In this document: positions 1-9,276 of the stretch, in pieces
Numbering within the stretch: the stretch's first letter is position 1
How the letters are laid out: each line of letters opens with the position of its first letter
From: Gilliamella sp. Choc5-1
GTDB taxonomy: Bacteria > Pseudomonadota > Gammaproteobacteria > Enterobacterales > Orbaceae
Assembly (NCBI RefSeq): GCF_001690595.1
Contig: NZ_LZHH01000083.1
Location: 1-57,811, forward strand
Direction: 5' to 3'
Length of the DNA: 57,811 nt
Notes under the pieces: model-generated
Database searches by the model: none
What the model was told of the DNA's origin: nothing
The model's input: the letters and a program-made list of their open reading frames with translations, nothing else
Position numbers and translations under genes: made by a program

Positions 1-480
1 GGTAAGTGTTTTTTAAATTCAACGGGAGGCAAGTAGCCTAACGAAGAATGTAATCGTTTATGATTATACCAATAAGCATAAGCCGAAAAAGCGCGTTGTA
101 ACTCAGCCGTTGAGTTAAAACGTTGGCCTTTTACAAATTCCGTTTTAATTGTTTTAAATGTCGCTTCCGCTACCGCATTGTCATAAGGACATCCTTTCTT
201 GCTTAATGAATGCGTGATATTAAATGTCTTAAAACAATCCGCTAATAACCGATTATCAAACCCTTTACCGCGGTCTGAATGAAATAAATCTAATTTCGAT
301 AATGGCAGTTTAATTTGGCTTAATGCCGACATAACAAGCTCTGCTGTTTTATGTTGACCAACATGGTAACCGACAATTTGCCTATCGGATAAGTTCACTA
401 AAACACATAAATAGTTCCAACGTTGTGGATCCATTAACCATGAACTGTAAACAACTTGGCGTTTTCCTACAATTAAGAGT
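1..480 (-). mobile_element. IS3-family transposase gene, 3' part, truncated
   Basis: Read on the minus strand, this encodes the C-terminal half of an IS3-family (OrfB, rve integrase fold) DDE transposase. Visible features are the second catalytic Asp in HSDRG, the catalytic Glu in NAVAEATF, and the family-typical ending YNHKRLHSSLGYLPPVEF. The last few codons lie left of base 1. The N-terminal end is lost near position 480, where the neighbouring repressor gene ends; the first catalytic Asp is not recognisable in the sequence reading VVYSSWLMDPQRW. This copy is therefore probably dead. Bases 1-236 match 57576-57811 with one mismatch (117 against 57692), so a second copy in the same orientation lies at the other end of the window. 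Confidence 0.85.
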
Positions 481-481
481 A

Positions 482-1177
482 TTAAAAAATATCTTTAATA
501 ATTAGCACAACGCGCCCAACAATATGATATTTATGAAAATCATTCTTGGGTACTTCAATGGTAGGGTGTTGACTATTATTACAAATTAGCAACCATCCAT
601 CGAGAGTTAAGCGTACCTTTCTTAAAAAAGTTATATCTTCATATTCAATTAGGTAGATAGCCCCATCAACAATATCATTTATTTCAGTGTTAAGAATTAG
701 GCCATTATTGTTTTCTATATCTGGCGACATTAAATCACCTTTAGCCCAGTATATGATTAACCTTTTAGCATCTAAACCACGATGTTTGACCCACCCCTCA
801 ATAACGGGATAGTTCATTACAGGAGGTGTTTCTCTAACAAAACGTTCCTTTTGTGCCTCTTCTTTAGTTGGTAATTGTTTTTTATAGACAGGAATTCGAT
901 AAATATTTTCGTTGTAAACATCTTCTTCGTCTTTCGAATCCACAAATTCTTGTCTATGGCCGGTGGCAAGCCAATTGAAAGATACATTACATTTTTCAGC
1001 AATAACTTCTAGACGAATAAGTGACGGGTAGGTTTTACCCGACAAATAATCTCTAATGACTGTTTCAGACATATCGCATTTTTTCGCGAAGGCGGAAACA
1101 GATAAGCCCTGCATTGAGCTGTGTAATCTGTCTTTAAATGTTTTGACATTATTATTTTTAGTTACTTTCATCTTCAT
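482..1177 (-). CDS. Phage-type XRE/S24-like repressor, catalytic Ser replaced
   Basis: A 231-residue protein with an N-terminal XRE helix-turn-helix (about residues 12-72) and a C-terminal LexA/CI-like S24 fold (about 120-231). Such repressors hold prophages silent and normally self-cleave after DNA damage using a Ser-Lys dyad. The motif usually reading GDSMxP is GDLMSPDI here (residues 147-154), so Leu149 sits where the nucleophilic Ser should be; Lys187 is in the right region for the other dyad member. RecA-stimulated self-cleavage is thus unlikely, although DNA binding and dimerisation may remain. It stands alone between an IS fragment and a long gene-free stretch, with no phage genes nearby, and looks like a prophage leftover. 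The start is uncertain because Met1 and Met3 are both possible. Confidence 0.8.
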   Translation of the reverse strand: MKMKVTKNNNVKTFKDRLHSSMQGLSVSAFAKKCDMSETVIRDYLSGKTYPSLIRLEVIAEKCNVSFNWLATGHRQEFVDSKDEEDVYNENIYRIPVYKKQLPTKEEAQKERFVRETPPVMNYPVIEGWVKHRGLDAKRLIIYWAKGDLMSPDIENNNGLILNTEINDIVDGAIYLIEYEDITFLRKVRLTLDGWLLICNNSQHPTIEVPKNDFHKYHIVGRVVLIIKDIF

Positions 1178-1603
1178 CTCATTATTTTTCCAGTGTAATT
1201 TTATTAATTATAATGTGTTTTTTATGATTTTAAATAGTAAATAGTGTGAAAATTTAATAAAAAAACAAAATTTCCTTACTTAATTTTCTTTTTGGTTGTT
1301 TATGCTTTTACTTTCTGTTTTTTTCTGTATTCTATTTTTAAGTAGTGATATTTTTAGCAAATAAAGAGGTGTTTTTTTTATTTCATCATTCGTGTTTTTC
1401 TGTTAAAAAAAATATTTAAATGATAAAAATCGATTTTTTCAATGTTTTTGACATTAATCAAATGTACCTCAAATTTCCACTCTTTTGCTAATATGTTGTT
1501 TTTATTGAGTTTATGCTTTTAGGGTGATAATTGAATAAATAAAAATAAATAAAAAAACAAATAAAAACGTTGACTCAAGCGAAAAAAAATGGATAATAAG
1601 CAG

Positions 1604-1688
1604 GGTAAGGATTTTTCATTGTTTTCTTTCCTTATATTCCTTATATTTCATGTTGGCCTGTATAGTTTTATACAGGTCTTTTTTTATT
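1604..1688 (+). ncRNA. Candidate small RNA or attenuated leader upstream of tatA
   Basis: A sigma-70-like promoter (TTGACT at 1570-1575, 16 bases, GATAAT at 1592-1597) points into a stretch of about 85 bases. The stretch ends in a strong intrinsic terminator: CCTGTATA (1657-1664), four-base loop, TATACAGG (1669-1676), then a T-rich run to 1688. No ORF is credible inside. TAAGGA near 1606 could pair with a TCCTTA near 1629, giving a 5' hairpin. It is either an independent small RNA or a prematurely terminated leader of tatA, whose ATG is 112 bases further on. I recognise no known sRNA family in it. Confidence 0.4.
1657..1688 (+). terminator. Intrinsic terminator not preceded by a protein gene
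   Basis: A perfect 8-bp stem, CCTGTATA pairing with TATACAGG, is followed by TCTTTTTTTATT. This is a canonical plus-strand Rho-independent terminator, yet the only upstream protein gene lies on the other strand. Confidence 0.8.
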
Positions 1689-1799
1689 CTTGAACTATTC
1701 ATGAAATCCCTTCTCAAAAAGAGTATAATAAGACTCATATAAAATTTGTTTTACAACTTATCCCAATAGAGAGTTATATTTTATTGAGAGGATTTGATT

Positions 1800-1970
1800 A
1801 TGTCTTTTAGTATTCCACATCTTTTAGTGTTTCTGGCTGTGGTTATTTTATTGTTTGGCACTAAAAAACTCCGTCATTTAGGTTCCGATCTTGGTTCAGC
1901 ATTGAAAGGTTTTAAAAAAGCGATGAGTGATGATGAAGTTGAATCAAAAAATGATGATAAATTAAATTAA
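1800..1970 (+). CDS. tatA: Sec-independent translocase subunit TatA/TatE
   Basis: A 56-residue protein with one N-terminal membrane helix (about residues 5-20) ending in the conserved [10 protein letters not shown] hinge, then an amphipathic helix ([15 protein letters not shown]) and a charged tail. This is the TatA/TatE layout: the subunit multimerises into the pore that passes folded, twin-arginine-tagged proteins through the inner membrane. The start follows a good ribosome site (GAGAGGA, 7 bases upstream). tatB and tatC are not adjacent, so this is an orphan subunit gene like E. coli tatE. At 56 residues it is shorter than E. coli TatA or TatE. ubiI follows after 18 bases and may be co-transcribed. 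Confidence 0.88.
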   Translation: MSFSIPHLLVFLAVVILLFGTKKLRHLGSDLGSALKGFKKAMSDDEVESKNDDKLN

Positions 1971-1988
1971 ATAGTTGCATTTATTAAT

Positions 1989-3173
1989 ATGAATATTCAA
2001 TTTGATGTAGTAATTATTGGCGGTGGGTTAGTTGGTTTAGCTACGGCCTGCGCACTAAGCCAAAATGCTTTAAATATTGCTATTATAGACAATAAAGTTC
2101 ATCAACATGACTCCTTCTTGCATGCTGAAATAGGTATTAGAGCTTCAGCTATTAATGGTTCAAGCCAACGGTATTTTTCGCAAATAGGTATTTGGGATGA
2201 ATTATGCCAGAGTAAGCGAGTTCAAGAATTTACTGAAATTGGCGTATGGGAGAAAAATGGTCAAGCACATTTATCAGCTCATGCTAAAGATTATAACTAT
2301 CAAAATTTAGGTTATATTATTGAAAATAATGTCATTTCTCATTATCTTTACCAATATGCTTTAAATTGCTCTAATATTAATATATATAATTGTGAAGCAA
2401 TTGGTTGTGCTTTTAATGACGACTTTGTCTTTTTGAATCTTACAGATAAAACTGTTTTACAAGCTAGATTAATGATAGGGGCTGATGGTGCTCATTCTTG
2501 GGTGCGTAGGTATGAAAATATTCCAGTTTTTGAGCGTGATTATCTTCATCATGCTGTTATTACAACGGTTGATACAGAGTTCCCTCACCAATCTTGTGCT
2601 AAGCAAGTGTTTTATTCAAATGGAATTATCGCTTTTCTTCCTCTGTGGCAGGAAAATAAAAGTTGCTTAGTTTGGTCGACAAAACCAGATAATGCGTCAA
2701 CTTTAACTTCACTTTCTGAATCAGAATTTTCGAACGAATTATTTCGGTTGACTGGTGATAAAGTCGGTAAATGTCAGTTAATTAACTCTAGAATGGTATT
2801 CCCATTAAAAGCGCGGTTTGCTAAACAATTTATTAAGCATCGGTTAGTGCTTATTGGCGATGCAGCTCATACTATTCACCCTTTAGCGGGGCAAGGGGTA
2901 AATTTAGGTTTTCAAGATTCTGCTTTATTAGTTTCAACCATTAAACAATTAATCGAAACTAATAAAGATATTGGGCTTGTAAAAAATTTAAAATCATTTG
3001 AGTTTAATCGTCGCAAAGATGCGTTAGTTATGCTCACGGCCATGCAAACTATTCAAGATATGTTTAATGGTGATAATTTGTTGAAAAAGACGTTAAGAAC
3101 AATTGGTATGAATGTTATTGATAATAGTCAGCTATTAAAAAAGCAACTGATTAAATATGCTATGCATATTTAA
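1989..3173 (+). CDS. ubiI: 2-octaprenylphenol (C5) hydroxylase, UbiI/VisC family
   Basis: A 394-residue FAD monooxygenase of ubiquinone biosynthesis. UbiI hydroxylates carbon 5 of the octaprenylphenol ring, with the Ubi complex, using O2. Visible are the N-terminal Rossmann motif VVIIGGGLVGLA, the central IGADGAHSWVR motif that contacts FAD and NAD(P)H, and the C-terminal FAD motif GDAAHTIHPLAGQGVNLGF. Over the parts I can compare from memory it resembles E. coli UbiI (IIENNVI, QVFYSNGIIAFLPL, VFPLKARFAKQF) more than UbiF or UbiH. E. coli UbiI is 400 residues. The usual partner ubiH is not adjacent. A 42-nt repeat begins 30 bases after the stop. Confidence 0.85.
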   Translation: MNIQFDVVIIGGGLVGLATACALSQNALNIAIIDNKVHQHDSFLHAEIGIRASAINGSSQRYFSQIGIWDELCQSKRVQEFTEIGVWEKNGQAHLSAHAKDYNYQNLGYIIENNVISHYLYQYALNCSNINIYNCEAIGCAFNDDFVFLNLTDKTVLQARLMIGADGAHSWVRRYENIPVFERDYLHHAVITTVDTEFPHQSCAKQVFYSNGIIAFLPLWQENKSCLVWSTKPDNASTLTSLSESEFSNELFRLTGDKVGKCQLINSRMVFPLKARFAKQFIKHRLVLIGDAAHTIHPLAGQGVNLGFQDSALLVSTIKQLIETNKDIGLVKNLKSFEFNRRKDALVMLTAMQTIQDMFNGDNLLKKTLRTIGMNVIDNSQLLKKQLIKYAMHI

Positions 3174-3203
3174 TTTAAACTTATATCTAGTTATTATTGT
3201 GTC

Positions 3204-3245
3204 TGTCAAAAACTTTCAGGTAAGTATGTGTTTCAGTATAAAAAT
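3204..3245 (+). repeat. 42-nt intergenic repeat, copy A
   Basis: First of three ungapped copies (others at 21344-21385 and 31579-31620). The shared core is CAGGTAaCTATa, flanked by TTTCAG-like words on both sides. It lies just downstream of ubiI, in the same orientation as the preceding gene. Function unknown. Confidence 0.75.
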
Positions 3246-3414
3246 CAATTATGATACTTAATAGATTAAGAATCTATTCCAGAAATAACAATCCAACCAT
3301 AAAATAAGTAAACTGAACTAAAGTCGCATGATCTAATGCGCTTAGCAAATTATAGTTAAACAAGAATAATAATGATGCACTAAAAAGTGCACCAATATTG
3401 ATAATAAATCGTGA

Positions 3415-4461
3415 TTAAACTGTTTGTTTTAATAAGTTATAAACAGGGGTAGCAAGACCTATTTTTGCGTTGTTAGATTTTAGTTTATACCAATAGCCAC
3501 TATGTTCATTAAAACATTTTGTATACTTGGTAATGACACAATAAATAGGAAAAATATCTAAGTGAAAATGACTAAATGTGTGGCGAAATGCAACAAGTTG
3601 CTTTGGTGCTGTTGTTTCGATACCTTGTTTTTTTAACCAGTCAGTTATTGCTTGTTTACTTGAAAATTGAGGAAAACAGTACAATCCTCCCCAAATACCA
3701 GACGGAGGCCTTTTTTCAAGCCAAATTGTATGATCATATTCCAGCATTAAAAAATAGGCTGTCTTTTTGGGAATGGCATTTTTAGTTTTTTTTGTAGGAT
3801 AGAGTTGCCAGCTTTCGGTTTTATATGCTAGACAATGGGTTTGCAATGGGCATAAGGAGCATTTAGGTTTAGTGCGTGTGCAAACCATAGCCCCAATATC
3901 CATCATAGCTTGATTAAATTTTGCTACCTTATGTTTCGGTGTGACTTGTTCACTTAATTGCCAAAGTTTATTTTCGACAGTTTTAATACCAGGCCAACCT
4001 TCAACAGCAAAATATCGGGTTAAAACACGTTTTACGTTGCCATCTAAAATTGGATAATGTTGATTTTGTGCAAGAGATAAAATTGCACCAGCTGTTGAGC
4101 GTCCTATGCCTGGAAGTGCGATAACATCATCGAACTTTGTAGGAAAAATACCATTAAATTTATCAACGATTAATTGTGCTGCTTTATGTAAATTACGCGC
4201 TCTTGCGTAATAACCAAGTCCAGTCCAAAGATGCAATACATCATCAATTGGCGCTTTTGCTAAATCTGTTATTTGTGGGAAGCGCTCAATAAAACGATTA
4301 AAGTAAGGAATGACTGTAGCAACTTGGGTTTGCTGTAGCATCACTTCAGACAACCAAACATGATAAGAGCTTTTTTTGACCTGCCATGGTAACGATTTTC
4401 TGCCATATTGTTCATACCACGTAAGGACCGCTTGCGAAAAGTGTCGTATTGTCATAGCCAT
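3415..4461 (-). CDS. mutY: A/G-specific adenine DNA glycosylase
   Basis: A 348-residue base-excision repair enzyme that removes adenine mispaired with 8-oxoguanine or guanine. The helix-hairpin-helix reads [13 protein letters not shown] and is followed by the catalytic Asp in [11 protein letters not shown]. The catalytic Glu lies in [12 protein letters not shown] near residue 40. The 4Fe-4S ligands [17 protein letters not shown] have the C-x6-C-x2-C-x5-C spacing. The C-terminal third is the MutT-like domain that recognises 8-oxoG. Length matches E. coli MutY (350). Its start codon overlaps the pheA stop (TAATG), so the two are translationally coupled; in E. coli mutY sits beside yggX instead. 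Confidence 0.95.
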   Translation of the reverse strand: MAMTIRHFSQAVLTWYEQYGRKSLPWQVKKSSYHVWLSEVMLQQTQVATVIPYFNRFIERFPQITDLAKAPIDDVLHLWTGLGYYARARNLHKAAQLIVDKFNGIFPTKFDDVIALPGIGRSTAGAILSLAQNQHYPILDGNVKRVLTRYFAVEGWPGIKTVENKLWQLSEQVTPKHKVAKFNQAMMDIGAMVCTRTKPKCSLCPLQTHCLAYKTESWQLYPTKKTKNAIPKKTAYFLMLEYDHTIWLEKRPPSGIWGGLYCFPQFSSKQAITDWLKKQGIETTAPKQLVAFRHTFSHFHLDIFPIYCVITKYTKCFNEHSGYWYKLKSNNAKIGLATPVYNLLKQTV

Positions 4462-5612
4462 TACATTGCAGCAACAATAGAATCACTAGGATAGCACCCT
4501 AGTACCTTAGTATATAAAGTCATTGATGCCAATTCTTTGAGTGCTGTTTGCATTTCATAAGAATGAATGTTACCTTGCAAATCGATATAAAACATCTCTT
4601 CCCAAGGTGTACCATGAATTGGGCGTGATTCGAGTTTAGTCATAACAATGTTATGGTTACGTAATACCGATAGCGCATCAACTAAAGCACCTGCTTGCTG
4701 ACCTGTTTTCATGAGAATTGTGGTTTTAGCAGGGATTTGATCAGATACTTCTATTGGCTGACGAGCTAACACAATAAAACGAGTAATGTTTTCTTTTTGA
4801 TTGGCAAAATTATGTTCAAGGACTTGTAGCCCATATAATTCACCACCATCTTTATTACCCATAGCTGCAATATTAGGTTGATTCAATTTAGCTACAGTTT
4901 CCATTGCTGATGAAGTACTATCGCAGTATATGATTTTCCAATGAGGATAGTTCTCTAAGAAGTTACTACATTGCTGGAATGGTTGTGGATGGCTATAAAT
5001 AGTATCGATTTGCTCTAGCTGGGAATTTTGTATAGCAAGAACACAATGATCAATAGGTAAAGAGAGCTCACCAATAATATGTAGATTAGTTTTTTGTAAT
5101 AAATCATAAACTTCATTAATTGAGCCAGAACTTGAATTTTCTATTGGTAAAATTCCATAATCTACGGCACCATTTTCGACTTGTTCAAAAATCTCTTTAA
5201 AGGTTGAACAGCTTAATTCAATCATTTCATCTAAGTGAGTGCTAGCATAGCGGCGAGCAGCAGAATGCGAATAAGATCCTTTGGGGCCTAAAAAGGCAAC
5301 TTTGGCTGTGGTGATTGTGCTGAGATTAAGCTTTTCTTGCAAGATTTTTTGTTGTAATAGTACAGAATCTTCAATAATTAATTGATATAAGCGTTTAATG
5401 AAAATATCATCAAGATGATAGTCTTTGCCTTCATTGATTAAGGTTCTGATAAGTGAACGCTCACGATCAATGTCGCGCACAGGAATGTTTGCTTCAATTT
5501 TCGTATGAATTACTTGCGTTGAAAGTTGGCGCCTCTGGGCAATAAGCTCTAACAATGTTTTATCTAATTTATTGATTTTATCTCGCAAAGATAATAAAGG
5601 ATTTGTAGCCAT
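4461..5612 (-). CDS. pheA: Bifunctional chorismate mutase/prephenate dehydratase
   Basis: A 383-residue enzyme making phenylpyruvate from chorismate in phenylalanine synthesis. The AroQ chorismate mutase domain spans about residues 1-90 ([20 protein letters not shown]). The dehydratase domain is about 100-285 ([29 protein letters not shown]), and the ACT domain that senses phenylalanine is about 295-375 (with [14 protein letters not shown], the typical ESRP feedback motif). E. coli PheA is 386 residues. The promoter has an extended -10 only about 33 bases upstream of the ATG. That leaves no space for a pheL leader peptide and attenuator, so control is probably by feedback inhibition. raiA is directly upstream, as in E. 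coli. Confidence 0.95.
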   Translation of the reverse strand: MATNPLLSLRDKINKLDKTLLELIAQRRQLSTQVIHTKIEANIPVRDIDRERSLIRTLINEGKDYHLDDIFIKRLYQLIIEDSVLLQQKILQEKLNLSTITTAKVAFLGPKGSYSHSAARRYASTHLDEMIELSCSTFKEIFEQVENGAVDYGILPIENSSSGSINEVYDLLQKTNLHIIGELSLPIDHCVLAIQNSQLEQIDTIYSHPQPFQQCSNFLENYPHWKIIYCDSTSSAMETVAKLNQPNIAAMGNKDGGELYGLQVLEHNFANQKENITRFIVLARQPIEVSDQIPAKTTILMKTGQQAGALVDALSVLRNHNIVMTKLESRPIHGTPWEEMFYIDLQGNIHSYEMQTALKELASMTLYTKVLGCYPSDSIVAAM

Positions 5613-5644
5613 TTTTTATTAGTTATTTAAAAAAGATAGTTTGT

Positions 5645-5653
5645 ATTATAACA
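5645..5653 (-). promoter_or_regulatory. pheA promoter, extended -10
   Basis: On the minus strand TGTTATAAT (TG-N-TATAAT) occupies 5653-5645, just after the raiA terminator, predicting a transcript start near 5638 and a leader of about 26 bases before the pheA ATG at 5612. Confidence 0.6.
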
Positions 5654-5664
5654 AGCAAAAAAAT

Positions 5665-5687
5665 AAAGGCACCATCAAAGTGCCTTT
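5665..5687 (-). terminator. raiA terminator
   Basis: AAAGGCAC (5665-5672) pairs perfectly with GTGCCTTT (5680-5687) across a 7-base loop. T-rich tracts on both sides would let it work in either direction; it sits 26 bases after the raiA stop. Confidence 0.8.
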
Positions 5688-5712
5688 TTATTCAATCAAT
5701 AAAATTGACAAA

Positions 5713-6045
5713 TTAAATTTCTTCTTCTAATACTGCGTCTTTTATGCTGTTAACTGCACGCCGAGATTCATTTTTGTGTTGTAGTTTATTAAGTTGTTTT
5801 TCAAGCTTATCAATAAGGTCATTTATTGCAGCATACATATCAATATGTTTGGCAGAGGCAACTAATGAAGTTCCTTTGGTAGCAATTGTTGCATCAACAA
5901 TAAATCCATCTGGTTCTTTCGATAAAATAAAATGAGGGTTGATTAACAGTGCTCTCCATTTATCTAACTTCGAAAATTTATCTTCTAGATAGCTACGAAT
6001 AGCAGGGGTAACATCCATTTGTTTACTGGTAATACTTAAAGTCAT
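5713..6045 (-). CDS. raiA: Ribosome-associated inhibitor RaiA (YfiA, HPF short family)
   Basis: A 110-residue stationary-phase and cold-stress protein that binds the 30S decoding region and inactivates 70S ribosomes. Residues such as [36 protein letters not shown] and [17 protein letters not shown] are close to E. coli RaiA (113 residues). An ATG 15 bases further upstream is open, but the Shine-Dalgarno GAGGAGGT (complement of 6051-6058) lies within those extra codons and five bases before the ATG at 6043-6045, so 6045 is taken as the start. The gene precedes pheA as in E. coli but is separated from it by a terminator. Confidence 0.93.
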   Translation of the reverse strand: MTLSITSKQMDVTPAIRSYLEDKFSKLDKWRALLINPHFILSKEPDGFIVDATIATKGTSLVASAKHIDMYAAINDLIDKLEKQLNKLQHKNESRRAVNSIKDAVLEEEI

Positions 6046-6305
6046 AATTGACCTCCTCATTTTTTATCAACAAAGTTAATTTTAATGTTGTTATTACATT
6101 GGCAAATTATTTTAGTCTCGTCAATAAGATATTTGCTTTTGTCTAATTTTTATTAATTTAATTTTGAAATAAATTCCATTGACTGAATATTGCGTAACAT
6201 GGTGGAGGGGCTGACACTGATTTTACCATGAATTTAATATATACTGTATTAATAATTATTTAGTTTATCCTATGTTATAGGTAATTATTCAATAATGAGG
6301 ACAAT

Positions 6306-7052
6306 GTGAGTTATTTAGATAATGTGAAGATTGTTTTGGTTGAAACGTCTCATACAGGCAATATGGGCTCTGCTGCGAGAGCAATGAAAACCATGGGATT
6401 AACGAATCTTTGTTTAGTTAATCCGGTCATCAAGCCTGATTCTCAATCGATTTCGTTAGCTGCAGGTGCCAGTGATATTATAAAAAATGCGCAAATTTTT
6501 TCGTCACTTGAACAAGCGATTGCCGACTGTACTTTAGTGATTGGCACTAGCGCCCGCTCTCGTAGTTTGCAATGGCCACACTTAACCCCAAAAACATGTG
6601 GTGATAAGATTATTCAAGAAGCAACTAATGCCAGCGCTCAGGTTGCTTTGGTGTTTGGGCGTGAACGTGTCGGTTTAACGAATGAAGAATTGCAAAAGTG
6701 CCATTATCATGTTGGCATTCCTGCTAATCCTGATTATAGTTCTTTAAACCTTGCCATGTCGGTGCAAGTTTTGTGTTATGAAATTCGTATGTCAATGTTA
6801 AATCTTGAAAGTAAGCTACTTGAAGAATCAAAAGATACGAATATAACCGAAGCTAAGTTTCCTATAAATGCCGATATAGAACGTTTCTACCAACATTTAG
6901 AACAGACTTTATTACGGACTGGCTTTATTAATAATAATCATCCAGGGCAAATTATGGGGCGTTTGCGTCGCTTATTTACACGTGCACGTATTGAACAACA
7001 GGAACTAAATATTTTGCGTGGTATTTTAACTTCGATTGATAAATCATTATGA
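6306..7052 (+). CDS. trmJ: tRNA (cytidine/uridine-32 2'-O)-methyltransferase
   Basis: A 248-residue SPOUT-class enzyme that 2'-O-methylates position 32 in the anticodon loop of several tRNAs, with S-adenosylmethionine as donor. Visible are the N-terminal [22 protein letters not shown] motif region, [15 protein letters not shown] in the knotted AdoMet fold, and [15 protein letters not shown]. coli TrmJ is 246 residues. The start is GTG at 6306, supported by the upstream GAGGA; an ATG at 6304 is out of frame. The iscR gene that follows trmJ in E. coli is absent; a terminator follows instead. Confidence 0.93.
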   Translation: MSYLDNVKIVLVETSHTGNMGSAARAMKTMGLTNLCLVNPVIKPDSQSISLAAGASDIIKNAQIFSSLEQAIADCTLVIGTSARSRSLQWPHLTPKTCGDKIIQEATNASAQVALVFGRERVGLTNEELQKCHYHVGIPANPDYSSLNLAMSVQVLCYEIRMSMLNLESKLLEESKDTNITEAKFPINADIERFYQHLEQTLLRTGFINNNHPGQIMGRLRRLFTRARIEQQELNILRGILTSIDKSL

Positions 7053-7060
7053 TAATTATA

Positions 7061-7090
7061 AATAGCCTCATAAAATTATGAAGGCTATTT
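7061..7090 (+). terminator. trmJ terminator
   Basis: AATAGCCTCATAA and TTATGAAGGCTATT form a long stem with a single bulged A, ending in TTTT, 8 bases after the trmJ stop. Confidence 0.65.
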
Positions 7091-7148
7091 TGGTCAATTA
7101 GCCTAATGTGTTATTTTATTTATTCATAAAATTGTCACGTTAAAAATA

Positions 7149-8540
7149 TTAGCTTTTTTTGCGCCATGTTGTGCCGTTTGCACTGTCTTCAAGAACAATA
7201 TTCATTGCATTTAGTTTGTCACGAGCTTCATCAGCCTGTGCCCAATTTTTGCTGGCTCTTGCTTCATTACGTTGTTTTATTAATGTTTCAACTAATGCAA
7301 CATCAACATCATCTTGCTTATCACCTTGTAAAAATTTAATAGGATCTTGCTCTAATAATCCAAGAACTGCTGATAAATAACGTAACTCAGCTGCTAATTC
7401 ATTAGCGAGTTGCATATTATTATCGGCTTTGGCTTTGTTTATTTCACGAGCCAGATCAAAAAGCGTTGAATAAGCTTCTGGTGTATTAAAGTCATCATCC
7501 ATTGCGTTACAAAACTGGCGATAATAATTACTATCAGGTGTCGTATGTGGATGATTCGCATCAGTATCTCGCAAGGCTGTATATAGTCGCTCAAGTGCCA
7601 TTCTTGCTTGTTTTAAATTATCTTCACTATAATTTAACTGACTACGATAATGACCAGATAGTAAAAAATAACGTACTGTTTCAGCATCATAATGCTTTAA
7701 TACATCGCGAATAGTGAAAAAATTATTGAGTGATTTTGACATTTTTTCTTGGTCGACCATCACCATACCTGAGTGCATCCAGTAATTTACATATTGACCG
7801 TTATGCGCACAAGTTGATTGGGCAATTTCGTTTTCATGATGCGGAAACATTAAATCTGAACCACCACCGTGAATATCAAAGTGATTGCCTAATTGATAGC
7901 TGTTCATTGCTGAACATTCAATGTGCCAACCAGGGCGACCTTTACCCCATGGTGAATCCCAACTTGGTTCGTTAGGTTTTGACATTTTCCATAATACAAA
8001 ATCCATTGGATTACGTTTAACATCAACCACATCAACACGAGCACCAGCTTGTAGCTGCTCTAAATTTTGGCGAGATAACATACCATAATTAAGTGCACTA
8101 TCAACAGCAAACATCACATCCCCATTTTCGGCAATATAAGCGTGATTTTTATTAATTAACTCTTCAACCAATTGAATTATTTGTGGCATGTGATGCGTTG
8201 CCCTAGGTTCAACATCAGGGCGTTTTATATTCAGTGCATCAAAATCGGCATACATCTCTTGTAACATGCGATCTGTTAATTGCTCGCAAGTTTCACCATT
8301 TTCTAATGCTCTCTTAATTATTTTGTCATCGACATCAGTAATATTACGAACATAAGTTAAATCGTAGCCTAAAAAACGTAAATAACGTGTAACAACATCG
8401 AAAGCAACAAAAGTACGCCCGTGACCAATATGACAAAGGTCGTAAATTGTCACTCCACAAACATAGAGTCCAACTTTATTAGGGGTAATTGGTTGAAATA
8501 TTTCTTTTTCGCGTGTTAATGTATTGAATATTTTTAGCAT
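7149..8540 (-). CDS. cysS: Cysteinyl-tRNA synthetase
   Basis: A 463-residue class I aminoacyl-tRNA synthetase charging tRNA-Cys. The HIGH signature is [13 protein letters not shown] (near residue 38) and KMSKS is [10 protein letters not shown] (near 270). The zinc site that selects cysteine is represented by YVCGVT, HIECSAM and HHENE. Length is close to E. coli CysS (461). It is monocistronic and convergent with trmJ, with a trmJ terminator between them. Confidence 0.97.
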   Translation of the reverse strand: MLKIFNTLTREKEIFQPITPNKVGLYVCGVTIYDLCHIGHGRTFVAFDVVTRYLRFLGYDLTYVRNITDVDDKIIKRALENGETCEQLTDRMLQEMYADFDALNIKRPDVEPRATHHMPQIIQLVEELINKNHAYIAENGDVMFAVDSALNYGMLSRQNLEQLQAGARVDVVDVKRNPMDFVLWKMSKPNEPSWDSPWGKGRPGWHIECSAMNSYQLGNHFDIHGGGSDLMFPHHENEIAQSTCAHNGQYVNYWMHSGMVMVDQEKMSKSLNNFFTIRDVLKHYDAETVRYFLLSGHYRSQLNYSEDNLKQARMALERLYTALRDTDANHPHTTPDSNYYRQFCNAMDDDFNTPEAYSTLFDLAREINKAKADNNMQLANELAAELRYLSAVLGLLEQDPIKFLQGDKQDDVDVALVETLIKQRNEARASKNWAQADEARDKLNAMNIVLEDSANGTTWRKKS

Positions 8541-8653
8541 TATAATTACTATTTATTAATAAGTGATTTTTGAATATTAATATAACAAAAATCTAGATAC
8601 GACGAAATTATTTATTAATATCTTTACAACAAAAATGAAAGGAAATATTGGTT

Positions 8654-8986
8654 ATGCCGTTTGATATTTTTGATGCCATAGGCGCAGGTTTTGAAGCTAC
8701 AGGTATTGCTCTTGATGCTAAACCTAAAAATAAAGTTATGAAAATTTTATATTGGTTAGTATTAATTGCTATAACAATAGTTTTTTTTATATTTATTAAT
8801 ACTATAACACAAATAGATATTATTTACTTTATACCAGTACTTTTCGTCTGTTTTATTTTTGCATTAATTACATTTGGCATTTTATGTTTAATGATATTTT
8901 TTTTCTTATGTTTAGGCTATGTTTGTTTTTGGATATTAAAAAAATTGTTTAAATTAATGGCAAAAATAATTTCTTTATTTATATAA
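8654..8986 (+). CDS. Small membrane protein, unknown
   Basis: A 110-residue protein I do not recognise. After a soluble N-terminus of about 30 residues there are three strongly hydrophobic segments (roughly 31-52, 58-75 and 75-100), with a Lys-rich C-terminus (KKLFKLMAK). A TTG two codons earlier is possible, but AAAGGAAA at 8638-8645 is well spaced only for the ATG at 8654. The gene stands alone, convergent with a stress membrane protein gene, and an 11-bp inverted repeat separates the two. Confidence 0.65.
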   Translation: MPFDIFDAIGAGFEATGIALDAKPKNKVMKILYWLVLIAITIVFFIFINTITQIDIIYFIPVLFVCFIFALITFGILCLMIFFFLCLGYVCFWILKKLFKLMAKIISLFI

Positions 8987-9021
8987 ATCAAACTTGGCGG
9001 AAGAACTCAACCAAGTTTGAT
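8987..9021. terminator. Inverted repeat between convergent genes
   Basis: ATCAAACTTGG (8987-8997) and CCAAGTTTGAT (9011-9021) are perfect 11-bp complements with a 13-base loop between the convergent ends at 8986 and 9034. There is no clean T-run, so termination is plausible but not certain. Confidence 0.55.
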
Positions 9022-9033
9022 TGAGACATGACT

Positions 9034-9276
9034 TTATTTTAAAAGACGATAAAGATATATCAGTAAAATAGCACCCAAAACAGAAATAAATAAGCTTGGG
9101 AAATTAAATCCAGTTACACTACCCCAACCAAAGAAGGTGCTAATATACCCACCCACTAAGGCCCCAGCTACACCTAATAAAATAGTTTTAATCACTCCTA
9201 CACGTCCAAGTGGCATAAAAAACTTCGCAATCCAGCCGGCAATTAATCCTAGAACTATCCAACTAATGATACCCAT
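9034..9276 (-). CDS. GlsB/YeaQ/YmgE family membrane protein
   Basis: An 80-residue protein of the transglycosylase-associated (YeaQ/YmgE) family. It has three predicted membrane helices and the family's glycine pattern: GLIAGWIAKFFMP, GVAGALVGGYIS and FISVLGAILLIYLYRLLK. Members are inner-membrane proteins often linked to stress response, without a known biochemical activity. The start follows AGGAAA with a 5-base gap. It appears monocistronic. Confidence 0.88.
   Translation of the reverse strand: MGIISWIVLGLIAGWIAKFFMPLGRVGVIKTILLGVAGALVGGYISTFFGWGSVTGFNFPSLFISVLGAILLIYLYRLLK

Larger units (their letters stand above)
1178..1799. other. Gene-poor AT-rich stretch
   Basis: No protein-coding gene is supported in these 622 bases. 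The stretch contains the putative promoters of the repressor gene (minus strand) and of tatA (plus strand; a TATAAT lies at about 1725-1730). It also holds a complete promoter-terminator pair that is not attached to any ORF, listed separately as a small RNA candidate. Confidence 0.6.

Noticed and set aside
1604-1688. 6S RNA, because ubiI lies in the ssrS region in some gammaproteobacteria
   Set aside because: The stretch is far too short and lacks the long imperfect duplex with a central bubble.
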